This document shows, piece after piece, positions 21,901 through 34,500 of a DNA stretch of 64,000 bases. Position numbers and translations under genes: made by a program. Under the pieces are notes generated by a model. The model was not told where the DNA came from. It was given only the letters and a program-made list of their open reading frames with translations, and did no database searches. The stretch lies in the NCBI GenBank assembly GCA_008931825.1, contig QXVZ01022122.1:35744-99743 (forward strand), in the 5' to 3' direction. The DNA comes from Phallusia fumigata. Lineage: Eukaryota; Chordata; Ascidiacea; Phlebobranchia; Ascidiidae. Position 1 is the stretch's first letter; each line of letters opens with the position of its first letter.

Positions 21901-23732
21901 GTGAACTGTTACCTCGACTCATCCATTCTGCCAGCTGTTAGGGTTAGAGATAGGGCAGCAGCTAAATGCTTGTGCTTTAAAAACTATTTTGCAAAAATTG
22001 TAAAAATCAAAAGTTAAAAATTTTTGCACTTCAAGTCTAACTGTCCGGCGCGCACAGGCCCCTCTGTTAGGCTCTCACCATAACTGTGATTGATTAAATA
22101 GGTAAATGTTCCAGCTGAAGTGGCTGAGATTACATGCGAATCCCTGCACAACGGCCTGATAGATCGAGCACTGTTTCATGAAGCCACCATATATGTTTTC
22201 CCCCTTCTGCTTACTTTCTGGAAAAGGTATATTACAGTTGAACAGAAAAACGCCGACCAAAAAACGTATTGAGTTGCGTTTATTTCACTTCATACAAGAA
22301 AACGAAGTGACACAATAGCACTAAAACAATCACCAAGCTGGAGATAGCTCCGCGCCTTTATGACGTTATGAGGCGCTAAATACTGGAGGGCACAGTTGGT
22401 GGATCAAGGTTTAACGCGCTGTAGCTTCACCGTCTTTGCAAGGCGTTGCGCAACGGGAGTTTGCAAGAGGCATTGCTTTTTTAGATTTTGCGATGAACAT
22501 TATAAGTACGCGCCAGTGCTTTCCAAGAAGTTTCGTCGGATTTACGGCCTGAAAATGACACCGGTTATTGCTGCTGCCATGCGACAGGAAGGCCAAGGTG
22601 CTAAAAACGAAAAGGGGACGGGAAAGCACGATGAAAACGGACTCGCTCAGAAAAAGTCGAACCGCCTTTGCACAGCAGATTTTCCTAACTATTTAAACAT
22701 GGACCCAACAAAGTTCAAAAAGCGCCGTGGTTCTCCACACGGAGGTTTGCTCTTGCTTTTACACGACATTGCGTTTGAGCTCATTGACTTCATTCCCAAA
22801 TAATTTGGGTAGATTCGATAGAAAATCTAGTTTGCTATGGTGTCTATTTTTTCTTCCATTATATTTTAACGTGTGTTGCGCATGGGCATAATTAGTGATA
22901 CTGTGACATTCGTGTAGGATATATTATTTTTTGTTTATCGTGCCTTGCTGCAACGGTGTTAGCTCTTTGAGAACAGTTTTCTCACAAAAACTGTTAGTTT
23001 CAGTTCTAAATCTGCATCGTTGAAATTTTGATTAGGTTATTGGGTTGTTTTGTTAAAAAAGGGCTACTAATTTGGCGATGAACTAAACTGTACTGTATAT
23101 GGGCTTCATAACAATCATGCGCTTACCTGCTCTTTTAGATGAAATGTGTCCCCGTCTGACATTTTCAGTTAGCAAGGGAGTGACACTCGTAGAGCCAGTA
23201 AGGGGACGCAAGTACACGGTTATGAAAACTGCAAGGTAAGATCGAAATTCTACAATAGGGCAGAGTATATCTGTTTGTATATTACTTCATCTTTTTAAGG
23301 TTAAAAATTTTTTTTTGTTGGTTGTATATTTGATCTGTAATTACAAAATGATTCGTGTATCAATTTCGTTTTCCTTTTTATCCTAATAACTGGTTCTTGA
23401 CTTCGGTGAAAACTTCTGGCGCCGTTAAAATCCGGACCAGTGAGTCGATCGAGTTGCCTTCTCAAGTCTTCCGGTGAAAAAAATCAAGTCGAATGTTTGC
23501 AGTTTTACACAACAGAACTGAAATCGTACCGTTTTTTATGAACCTGTTTTTTAGTCGCAGCCCCGACATTCGTGTTGTGCTTGATTCGGGCTCGTCGGGC
23601 TTTGCCAGAAGGCCAAACCCTCGAACCACAGCCGGCACCAAATCAGGAACTTTGCCTCGCGTCAACCAGAGACGAACCGGTTTGGTGGACGTCAGCGTCC
23701 TCGAACAATTTGCGAAGATGAACAACAACTAA
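9998..23732 (+). CDS. RGS22: RGS22-like protein with repeated RGS domains, 27 coding exons
   Basis: Exons: 9998-10010, 10197-10282, 10353-10430, 10908-11058, 11365-11509, 11767-11974, 12361-12538, 12899-13121, 13387-13822, 14210-14341, 14666-14817, 15401-15509, 15946-16103, 16542-16794, 17307-17525, 18081-18324, 18689-18790, 19135-19315, 19717-19947, 20331-20520, 20904-21063, 21480-21747, 21804-21942, 22102-22226, 22485-22744, 23139-23235, 23555-23732. Every junction is in phase and the total is 4716 nt (1571 aa; human RGS22 is about 1260). The N-terminus (ENFIDYFNKFASLPAF) and YQFWLDTERL, YWVPRY, YLKFWQDVEC, FIFWIAVEALRNL and FWREIECYKAM match RGS22 landmarks. There appear to be four RGS-like folds, near residues 110-286, 700-845, 1024-1216 and 1265-1425, with a long charged linker (about 287-690). 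RGS22 is a testis/cilia-associated scaffold that binds G-alpha subunits. The least certain points are the 13-nt first exon, the weak acceptor at 15946 and the donor at 22744. Introns not listed separately contain nothing I recognise. Confidence 0.85.
12624..12682. repeat. Short imperfect tandem duplication in an RGS22-like intron
   Basis: Two copies of a unit of about 37 bp, each containing AAGATTGCTTATC, sit side by side between exons 7 and 8. They are non-coding and of local origin. Confidence 0.6.
15730..15842 (+). repeat. Interspersed repeat copy 1 (hAT-like end)
   Basis: About 110 bp alike to 18580-18687: shared blocks are GAAATACAATTA, CCTTTTGACCC, TTTCTCATGTGGCCC and a CCCACC-CTGGTTTA end. 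Read on the minus strand the right end is CAGGGGTGGGCAATTG, the typical form of hAT-superfamily termini. No clear 8-bp target duplication was found, so the element is degraded or only partly recognised. Confidence 0.6.
16910..17213 (+). repeat. Diverged tandem duplication, unit about 205 bp, in an RGS22-like intron
   Basis: The copy near 16910-17003 and the copy near 17117-17213 share ATTTTCTGAAA/ATTTTCTAAAA, CAACAATATAGTCAATA, CATAACCTACG and the GGAGGT end. The offset is about 205 bp. It lies between exons 14 and 15 and has no coding frame. Confidence 0.65.
18580..18687 (+). repeat. Interspersed repeat copy 2, abutting an exon acceptor
   Basis: Second copy of the repeat at 15730-15842. Its right end (CCTCTGGTTTAG) includes the AG that serves as 3' splice site of the RGS22-like exon starting at 18689. 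In copy 1 the same position reads TTTAA, so the acceptor AG differs there. Confidence 0.6.
21284..21358 (+). repeat. Degenerate tRNA-derived sequence, probable SINE head
   Basis: It has an A-box-like stretch (TGGCAGAGTGGG) and a B-box-like stretch (GGGGTTCTAATCCCA) about 40 bases apart, as in a tRNA. The acceptor stem does not pair properly (GCCAAGA against CGGTTGC), and an A-rich stretch follows (AAAAAAAATAG at about 21375). That fits a SINE or tRNA pseudogene rather than a working tRNA. It lies in an intron of the RGS22-like gene. Confidence 0.5.
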
Positions 23733-25549
23733 AATACATGTATATATTTAATACAAGTGATCAGTTGTTTAAAGACTGTCAAGTTTGTTATGTTGACAGA
23801 TTAGCTTAAAATTTGCCTATATTCCTTGTTTCCCACGTATTCATTTTTGCTCCGTTGTACCGCCTGTACTTATAACCTTACTAATGCAAAGCGTTTGCAC
23901 TAAAATATAAACCCAACTAACTAGTTTCTCAAAAACAATGTAATACCGCTCTCAACCAGAATTAATGCTACACAATACAGAGGCATGTTGCAGTTGCCAA
24001 GAAAAATAATATTTGCATCGTTGGCAGGTTCAATTCAAAGCAGGTTAGGTTAAGTTTTAAAACGCCCTTTACCGATCGATTCGCAAACGCGCCGTCGTTG
24101 CTTTCCGACTTGACCTACTTTTTCCATATTTGGGGCAAGATCAACGTTGAGATATGGCATGCGGGTTACGTTTGAGGGAGCCTTAGCTGCGGAGCGCAAC
24201 AAAGAGAAATTGTGCCATTCAATGGATGCGTTTGGAGAACAACTATTTTCTAAATCCTTAGTTTTTACGTGAATAGCTACATCAATTAAAGTGGGTTTAC
24301 TCGGAAAAGTGACGAAAAATTGACTGTGACAGCCTACTAGGCATACAGAAAATCACGCTGCATAAAATATACTACAAAGCTTCGGATAGTTTGTCGAAAC
24401 TGCGTTTTTTGCATGCTCTCTCGCGTTGTCCGCACTTCTTTTAACTTTTTCTGGAAGGCAGTGTAAAAAAGTTGGCGAGCCCAGGGCGCAGGGTATGGTT
24501 GTTGTTTTTGTTGGTATGTCATTCAATTCTTGAAGTTGTCCAAATAAAATCACTGTTTAAAACTACCAAACATATTAAAATTTAAAGTTCATTATCATCG
24601 TTTGAATGAGGTGTCGTCTTCCTATTTTTATTTCAACAAATATACGCAGTATTTTTAACAGTTTTTTAAAAGGTTTTTTTGGTGTTGTATAACAGGCCGT
24701 AGGCTGCCATGAAAGAGTAATGACCCTTATCTGCTAGAAAAAATCCCCATGGCACAAAATTATGAAACTAAATAATACAATATTTTGCATGTTGTTATTG
24801 ACCTATTACTGGTAATTAAGTAAGTACAGTATCAAACACAAGTTTGTAAGTCTTATCTCAAGCTGTTGTGTATTGAAGTTTCACAGTTGTTTTTAACTCT
24901 TTGCAAAACAACTGTTCTTAAAGCAAAGTGTTGGCTACATGCTTCTGTTCAGCTAAAACTTTCATTACATTTGTGTTTAGGATAATGTAAAAATGTATTA
25001 CTTACCTTTTTCTTAACAATTGCATCATTATTAACATTTAATTAAATCTTGGGGATTCAATTGATCAACATGTGTTAATTTTCTGACAAAATGCAGTTTT
25101 CTTAATAAGGGTTCACCAATTGTCATTATCTTGCATTTAAACTAATACATTCAAAAGAATATATTCCCCATGAAAAATTCTGTGCAAATCCCAAAGAGGA
25201 AATCCCTGATCAGCCCCCATGTTGAAAATCTTCCATTGGTAAACATTTTAAATGTTTAAATGTGACTTGCTGGCTGTCAGCCAGAACAGAACAGAATAGA
25301 CTGCACTCTCCTTTCTTGCGATGTCAGCATAACAAGTTTACCTTTTGCAAATTGCATACGTGTTTGGTAGGCCTAACAGCATTTTTCCGTTAAACTTTAA
25401 CATTATAAGGTAAAATAATACTTGGAGTTTATGCTTGGAAAATATGTAACTGCTTTATATACATCTCTTTCTCTGTAATAAATAATAAAAGAGAATTTAA
25501 ACAACATTTGATCATATTCAATTTTTTAAATGGTAAAAATAGGTAAATT
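23733..25549. other. Intergenic: RGS22-like 3' flank and NFAT5 upstream region
   Basis: About 1.8 kb between the RGS22-like stop codon and the NFAT5 start codon. Only short unrelated open frames occur, none with a recognisable motif. It should hold the 3' UTR of the first gene and the promoter and 5' UTR of the second. The sequence becomes markedly AT-rich after about 24500. Confidence 0.5.
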
Positions 25550-28500
25550 ATGTCTGGTCACGAAAATTGGAATAACCCTCAACATGATGCAGTCAGTAAT
25601 GGGACAAGATCATCCCAAGAAACTCTTTGCAATGCCGATAACTTGGGTAAGATATTTTTAAAATGCAAGTAAAGTAACAACAACAAAACAAAAAAATTGA
25701 ACTAGTAGTTAAAAAAGTAATGAGTAACTCACATTGTTACTAAATGATTTAATTGTCAAGGCTTTTTACACTTCAACAACAACCTCATTTTGCAACAGGA
25801 ATTACAACAGAACAAAATGTCGAAACTCATAAAATTCAAAGTTGGTGGCACATGGAATGTAGAAGTGTTTAGTGTATTATGTATAAGGCATTTAAAAAGC
25901 AAACTGTTTTGGGGTCAGGCAAAAAGACTACTGGTTAAGAAAATTTAATTGAAACAAAAACATTTGCAATCATTCTTATAAAGCATGACTGCAGTTAAGC
26001 AATTTTTTCTTCCAATGAGTGTTGTAAACATAAAAACTTCAAATCTGTTAAAATAGTTCCACTGTTTAATAAAAAACACCTGTTTTCAGGAATGGATGGA
26101 GAGGGCCAGATGGAAGGAGCTGGCATGGCCCAACTGCAAACAGAAAACATTGTCTCCGTGTTGTCTGTATCTGACACTGAAGGAATGCAAGAGAGCATGC
26201 TCATTGCCTCAGACCAATCTGTTCCGAATCCACATAGCTTCTCTTCAATGTATTTTTCGAGTCCTGTGGATATTGATGAAGACACTAAAATGTGCCCAGA
26301 GTCTGGTTCACTGCTCGGCAGTCGTGCACATAGTCCTTTGCGTGGCGATATTAGCAGCTCCTTTGAGGCAATGGAATCTGATGACACTGGTATGGAGTCC
26401 GAAAATGTAAATACACGCTACCGTCCAGTGTACAACTGGCATCCCATTCAGAGTACCACCACACCTGGGGGTTCATCAGATGAAGATCCGTACTCATCAA
26501 TCAGCAGTCGTAAAAAACGTCGCAAGACCAAACGTTACAGTGACCACCCGAAGCAGGCTTTCAGCTTCATTTCTCCACAAAGTTCACAAATACCTTCACC
26601 TAGTGGTGGGGAAGCAGGTGCAAATGAGACAGAAGACTCAAGCACACCATTTTCAACTGGCCATAGGCGGTCAATAAACAGTTTGCCGTATAATGCAAAT
26701 TTTAACAATTCAGACTCTAATCTACCTGCAGCTTTTGCAAACAATACAAGAAGACTTTCGAATGCATCAGAGAGCAGCCAAAACATGTCTATGTCTAGGT
26801 AAGTTGACTCAAATTTGGCTAGTTTAAAGGGTTTGGCTGGGTGCGTGGTGGTCCAAGACTTATTCGCATAAATAGAACTGTTATCCCAAAACACCTTACA
26901 AAAAATACAATTATTGCATACACCACTTTCTAAGTGTTGTATCATAAGGCTTTGCCAATATAATTGTCATGCAAATTGCCAAATTTTTGGAAGTTTGTCT
27001 TTGAAGTCCTTTAATTTAAAGGGACAACCAAGGGGTTGCAAGCAATGACAACATGCCAGCACCCAACCAAAGCAGGTCTGGCAGCACTCGTCAACACCGT
27101 TATCATCATCACAGGGCCTCGACAGCGAACTCTTCAACGTCATTAACCGTTCAGCACCCTTCATCAATTCATAACTTAAGCCTTAACATACTGGTCCAGC
27201 CCGAGCAGCAACACCGAGCAAGATACCTGACCGAGGGCAGTCGTGGGCCTGTAAAAGATTCATCCCAACAAACATATCCTAAAATTGAGGTATGCATTGT
27301 GTTCGGTTTTGCAGGAATCCCAAATGTTTACAACTCCGGCTTGTGTTGTCAATTTAGGCATGAAATCATTAGGATTAGCTATAAAAAGGAGATACTACAC
27401 TAACCATCAGATGCCTAATGCAAACCAGCTCTAGTTATGAAGCAAACTGTTTTAGTTTTTTGGGTAGTCTGTATGCTGTTTGTGTAGTGTTGTAGTAACT
27501 TGTACTCCGCAGCCAAGGCATGGACAGTTCTTGTAAATTAAACAAGTTTATTGCCAGAAAACACATATTAGTTATATACATCTACTATATAAAACATAGG
27601 TAGTTAAAAAAATTTGGAAAACAATTAAATAACAACATCAAGAAAATGTTGTAACGAGACTCATTGAGATACAGCTGCAAAAGTAAGAATAATGCAAAAA
27701 TACTTGGTCTTACACAGGTGTCTATATATATATTTATATGTGTATATAAATACAAGAAAGCTCATAGCATAAAGTTCGTCTGCAGTTAGTTGCAAATAAG
27801 GTTAGAAGTCAGCGAAAGTTTACGTTTAGCGATTGTCCTGATCAGATGTTCACACTACATCATGTCCTGGAAATAAGTGCCGACAAATGGTTTATATTGT
27901 TTTCAAACATTGTAACTCACTTGTCTTACTTAATGCGAATAACTTTTGTAAGGTTTGCAGACTACTGTGTGTTTGAACTGCAGTGATCGCTTTTTGCAAT
28001 CACTCGTTGAGGTTTTAAATATCACGGAGCATTCAATTTGTTATTGATTCTTTGTAACCGTAGTGACCGGGACATGTAGCTCTGCTACCCTAGCAAGGCC
28101 TGCTGTGCGGTAAGTGCTGGCCTATAGTTTTATTAAATATGTTTTGTGGCAATTTTTTCTGGGTGCATCTTTACAGCAATTCGTTATTGCAGATAATGTG
28201 GTACACCATGTCCAAAACTTATCCACTGTCATACTGATAAGCCACCTTTTAATCAGATTCTAAATTTTTGAAACAAACATAATTCTCTTTGTCATGCATG
28301 CAAATTCATGGAAATATTTTTCTTTCTATGCCTTGGAATTTTCTCATCATAATAATTGAAATAGAAAACAGAAGATTGGTCTTTCCTTTAAAAAAGTGGA
28401 GTTTTTGCTTTAGCGTTGTGCTTATTTTGTTGCTTTGTCTTTTTATGAACACCAAAGTTACACATACTTCTATTTTCACTAGTTGAAGGGCTATGCTGGC

Positions 28501-31500
28501 AAGACCACTTTACACGTTTACGTAGGATCGGAGTCCGAGGACAAAATTCGCCCTCATGGCTTTTACCAGGCTTGTAAAGTTACTGGCAGAAACACAACGC
28601 CATGCGAGGAGGAAAACATCAATGGAACAAAAGTGATCAAGATTCCATTTGACGCTCGTGAGCCAATAAAGTGAGTGGTTATTTTTGGTGGTGGTCTAAA
28701 TTCTTCACATTAAAAGTAATGTCCCATTTGTGGGCAATTGTAAGTAGTCAAGAGTAGATATTCGGCAGTTTACTTAAATGCTTATGTTTTTGTAGCATAA
28801 GAATGGAAATCTTCAAATCACCTAGCGTGTGTTTATGTTAAACAACAAAAGTAATGCCTAAGTGTGAAAATTATGATACTTTACAAAGCAAAATTGTTGT
28901 GTGTAACAAATATGGGATTGCAATTTGGGTCTTTCTGTGCAGTGTCGATTGTGTTGGAATATTAAAACTGCGTAATGCTGATGTTGAGGCAAGAATTGGT
29001 GTCAGGCAAGCTAAGAAACGCAACCAAACAGTGAAGTTGGTGTTCCGTGTTGTTCTTGATGATGTTCCAAATGTTCCCAACCCTGTTATTTTGCAAGTGG
29101 CATCCAACCGAATCAACTGCAGTAAGTGCCCATTATTGTACTGATCAACATGTGCTCTAAAAAGTTTCCATAAACTTCCAAAAAATTACTTCTTCAACAT
29201 ATGTTTTGAATTTATTGGCAAAGCTGGTTTCATTGAGTTTTAGTTCAGTATCAGAAATACAAATGTGGTCAATACTTCCTCTTTGTTTTATTTGGCAATT
29301 AAGTGTTGCATTAAAATGCCTTCTGTATGTTATAAAGCAGTTACTTGCAAAATTTAAAAACTGTACCACTCTAAGTATCTTGAGTCTGCAGTTGCAATTT
29401 CTGTTTAGAAGCTTTTGTGTGCAGCGTTGTGTAGATGATTATAATACTAATTGCCTCATGGTGCAGCCCAGCCTCCGGGTCAACCAGAAATCACCAAAAA
29501 AAGTTTGGAACGCTGCTCTGCGAAGGGCGACGTTGAGATGTTCATCATTGGAAGAAACTTCCACAAAGGCACCAAAGTCATTTTTCAGGACCCAGAGGAA
29601 GCTGATGGTAAGTGAAATATTGCTCAAACTATTAAGGCAAAAGAATTACAGTTTGACAAATTACAGTTTACAGTTTGGTTCCACTTATCACAAAGTTTTA
29701 CAAACCATGGTTGCATATATTTTTAGGTAGTCACTGGCATACCGTGGGCACACTCGACAAGGATAACTTTCACCAGGTATGATTTGAATTTAGGTATTTG
29801 TTACATTTTTCAACCAGTCGAATGCAATTGTAGCCAGCAACAACAGACATGAACATAAAAATGATTGTGCGCAAAGTTGAGTGTTTGTATTTGGTCATGC
29901 ACTTGGCGGGCAAACGTGGCACATTACTTCCTCTTATTAGCAGGATGCTGTTTTTGGCTCTGTCTGTGTGAGCAGCACTAAAATTTGTCTATGTGTTTTG
30001 CAAAATCAAAAACATTTTTTTCACCTCAAACACACTAAAAACCTTTAGACCCTTTGGGTTTTATACTTCCTCATTTGTACAAACACAAAAAAATCAAATG
30101 AACATAACAAACGTTCTTTAAGATTTTCATTTTACTACAATATATTTTTAGCTGCAGACTTTCCCAATTTATCACTCATAAAAATTGCCTTTGTCACAGT
30201 TAAGCCTAAAATGCTAGTAAAATTTAATTGTTAAACACTGATAAAGTTATGGGTTCCATTGCAGAAACTGTCAAGTATCAGGTTTACTGTTTGACCCAGT
30301 CACAAAATGTGATTGTATTTTGTGAAAAATGTGTTGTTAGGCCAACAAACTCGTTCAGTAGACATGAACATAAAATTGGTTGTGCTCTCTGGTGAGTGTT
30401 TGCATTTGGTCATGCACTTGACAAGCAAACATGGCATATTACTTCCTATTATTAACAGGATGCTGTGTTTGGAGCTGTCATGAATATGATTAAAATTTTT
30501 CAAAATTAACAACTGTCTATGTCTGTGGGATTAAAAGTATTTTTGTTTTGCAAAAAATCAAATAAATTTTATTTTTATCTCAAGCGAACAAAATACTACA
30601 ACCTTTTAGAACAATTTTTACGCTCTATGGTTTCTTTGAATGCAAAATCAAATGACCACAACAGACATGCTTTTATATCTTCAATTTACAGCAGTATATT
30701 TTTAACTGCAGACTTTCACAATTTCAAGCTCATAAAAATTGTCTGCGTATAGTCTGAAATGTCTGTTTACACCACAAGCCTGTCTTGTGATGTCTGATAT
30801 GTGCTGTTATAACTTTATTTATAGTTTAGCAACTGGAGATACCCAGTGTTACAAAAATCTCTGCATTTTTTTGTAAATTTGTTTAGCATTAATAGAATGG
30901 CATTTTGCTCATCGAATTTGGAATATATACATGTTTGTGCGTCATCCCCTCTACCCCAAGGGTAAAATATCTGTCCATGTAATATTGCCACATACAAACT
31001 AAAGTACACAGATACTGGAAAATGTCAACATAAATCCAGATATTGTACCAAAGTGTTTTTAGTGCTGACAATAAAATTAGCAACTCAGCATTTAATCTTT
31101 AGAAACTGAAAATATAACTTGCAAACTGATATTTTAATCCCAATTCCTTGTCAGTCTGGTTCTTTTCAACCTTGTTGTCTCAGGGATACCCACTTTCTTC
31201 TTGTCTAAATTCTATTCAATACCACAGAAGAATGTCCTGTGTACCCAAAGGGGAGTTTTGTCAACATTAAAGCTTTTTATTGAGATTGTTCTTTACACCC
31301 CGCTGGAGCGCGCACTGAAAATAAACAGTCATGAATGTGCTGTTTGCGCAATTGCTTTGTGCTGCTTTATACCGTAAGGTGTTTCACCGCATAGTTCCCT
31401 TTTTAACGCAATGCTCTTACCGTAATGCATTTATATTACAATTTGTAGCAGATTAACCAAGAAAGATAAATGAAGTGATGTATTATTTATTCATTTTCCA

Positions 31501-34500
31501 TTTTTGGTTTAGTTCTTTTTTATGAATGGTTTAGTTCTTTGTTAGAACTGGATTTTGTTGATGCATGTTATGTTACAGATACCCATGTAATTTTAACATA
31601 AATTTAATATGCCTTGATGCACATGCATAGACAGATCTCTTTCCAACATTCCAGGGCATTTTAATTGTGAATGGATCATTTGACCCAGTGCATGTGCCTA
31701 GTAAATACTTGTCAGTCACTTTAAACTCATCAAAGCTTGACTGAAGTGTGCTTCACATCAAAAATGCTCGACACCGTAAAACACTGCCTGAAGTTATAAC
31801 AGCTGGCAGATTGGTAGCTGCTGATCCAAACTGTAACCAGTGACCACAGCCATATGTCCAAACCACATTTGCCAATGCAGCATTATTCAAGCCCAGCATG
31901 GTACCACCAGATATGGTTTTACTCCTGTTTGTAATTGATAACAAGACCGCTATATTGTTTCTGCCAAACTCCTGATAAGCTCTGAGCAGTACCAAGCAGC
32001 CAAATACGTAAGATTTTAATACTTGACAATAGTCCAAATATCGCTGGCAATGATGTTAGTGTAGGTTATGTTTGACTCACAGATGTCTGTTTCTTGGTAA
32101 GCTTGTTATCAGTCATGTTATCATGCCTCATGTGTGTGTGGTTAAATGGCAGGCTGTGCCAACTTCTGTGAAGCTCGAAATCAATTGGAAGGGCCTCTCT
32201 ATTCTTTCCACACATTGTCATCAATTATGTTCGTTCTGCCTACTCGACTTTGTACAAGGAGACCCGGAAACAAGCTTTTTTTCGGCCGCATAAAGCGAAC
32301 TATGGATATTAATCATTTTGTGAACTTAGTTGATTAAATTTTAATGTGTTTTGCCAGTGTTTCTTGTTTAATGCTGTAAGCTGTTCTGCTGCGCCAAATT
32401 GAGAAAACATTTACTAAGTTAAAATTCCCCTTTGAAGGGTTGTTTTTTTCGAGCGGTCTTGTAGTGTGGAATTTGACCCCCAACATAAAACTGTGACCCC
32501 GTTCCCAATTCATCCTGTAACCTGACCCATCTATTTAGCCGGCCGGGTATAAAGTAACACGTACCGGCCCCAGCAGAGTTTTTTGGATTATGTTACATCA
32601 ACACCTGTGCTGGTAGTTAAACTTTTATGAATTTATCAGTCACACATAAACATTTGAAAAAACTTTGCTTTAGAAATTGGCTGTTGATAAATAGTTGTTA
32701 TTCCTGAAATGCTTTTAACTTGCAGCAGACCAGATTATGGAAATTCCAACTGTTTTTAACTTGGACCATTTTCCTGTTCCACAGTGATTACCAGTCATGC
32801 ACACACTAGCATCACAAGCACCCTTGTTTTTAGAATATCTCCGTGACTCATTTCACAATATTCAAGTAAAATAAAAAGCCAACTATTTCGAGCCAACATT
32901 TTGTAGGTTTTTCTATATCACAGCTCCAAGCTGCAGTTGACCTTGGCTTCTGCGCATGAACCCTTTGCACTGAACTTTAATTTAATCTTATTGGACAATC
33001 TCATGAATTTTTAATTATCAATTTCAACTGCATTGTAGTTTCCACAAAGTCTCATTGCTTGTGTATATACAATGTGCATACAAAATGCAGTTAAATGCCA
33101 CAGAGAGCAGTGCTGATTAAGCTCCAAAATGTGTGTGTGCATGTGTGACAGTACCATTTGTGCAAATCCTCTGTGGACAGTCTGTTTCCTGTCAGCTATT
33201 TTGGTCCATAGGCTGTCAAGTGTCAGGTTTACTGTTTGGTGCTGTTACAATTGGTAAAAATAGTGGAAGTATGGTTATGCACAGACCCATAGTGCATGTA
33301 TTGAAATCTTTGTTATAATATTCATACCTTTCAAAAATCATTAGCTGCTGTAAAACTTGAAGTTGATATTGAGTGTATAGAGGCCACCACAAATATGTAA
33401 CGACAACATTGCTGAAAGAGCAAGCCTTGTTTCAATTTCGGTGAAAGCAAGTATTTTTTTAGTGCTTCCAAGGTTGTAACTTATATGTCAACCAGATTGC
33501 TAACTGCAGTTCATTCCACAGACACATTTGGTTGTCCGAGTTCCGCCCTATCATGATCAACACATCACAAAACCTGTAAATGTGCAAGTGCTGGTCGAAC
33601 ACAACGGACGCAAGTGCGACCCACACAGTTTTACATTCGACCCAAACCCCAAACCTGCCAAGGCAAGCAATGATGTCAACAATCCACAAAGTGAAGAGAC
33701 CCCAAAAATCAAACAAGAGACAGGTAAAATTCTATTGTTTAAACTACGAGGTTACAAAAACTTTCTTTTAAATTTTGTTTCATTTGTGTAGTTGTCAAAA
33801 ATATTCACAACAAGTTCGAGGATAATTTTAAGCTATTTTATGATACAAATGTCAGACTGACTGGTGTCCAAAACGGCGTTGATATTTAGTTGAGCCTTTC
33901 ATGAACTTTTATTTATGTGCTAAACTTTGCTCATGCAGAAAATCCTGTCACGAAAGCATTGCTAAGTGGAAATATTGATCGCAACTTTCTTGAAGCACTG
34001 ATGAAATTACTCAAGCCAGAAGCAGAGGCCAATGACATTAAGGCAACTGTACAAGGTAATTGGCTGCAATTAATTACCCAATAAAAAAAGAAAGACCAGT
34101 CCATTTTTTACCACACTTCATTTGTAAACAGTACTTGTTGAGCGATCATTTACAAAAGGACTTCTTACCACTTATGTTACCGAACTGATATCAAACATAC
34201 TGAGGTTAATTGGTGCTGATTTATAAAGTAAAACTGTAGTGTTATTCACCACAAATTGCTTTTGCAAGGTAAAACAGCATACTTTGGTCCTACTCTACTG
34301 AACACATGAACTTTGAGAGATTAGATTGTTGACAAACAGATGTTAATGGCCTGCTGCCCTTTGCAAATAACAATATATGTATATCTGAATGGTGCCCTGT
34401 GACTTGTTTGCAAGCAATTGCCCTACAAATTATAATTGAGTGAGAAATAGTTGTTTTTAAATTGTGGGACGGGTGAAAAATTCAAGTTTGTTTGTGCTTG

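Noticed and set aside
31753-32037. 94-codon minus-strand open frame in NFAT5 intron 7
   Set aside because: No family resemblance or gene context. It could be a relic of a mobile element but cannot be supported.
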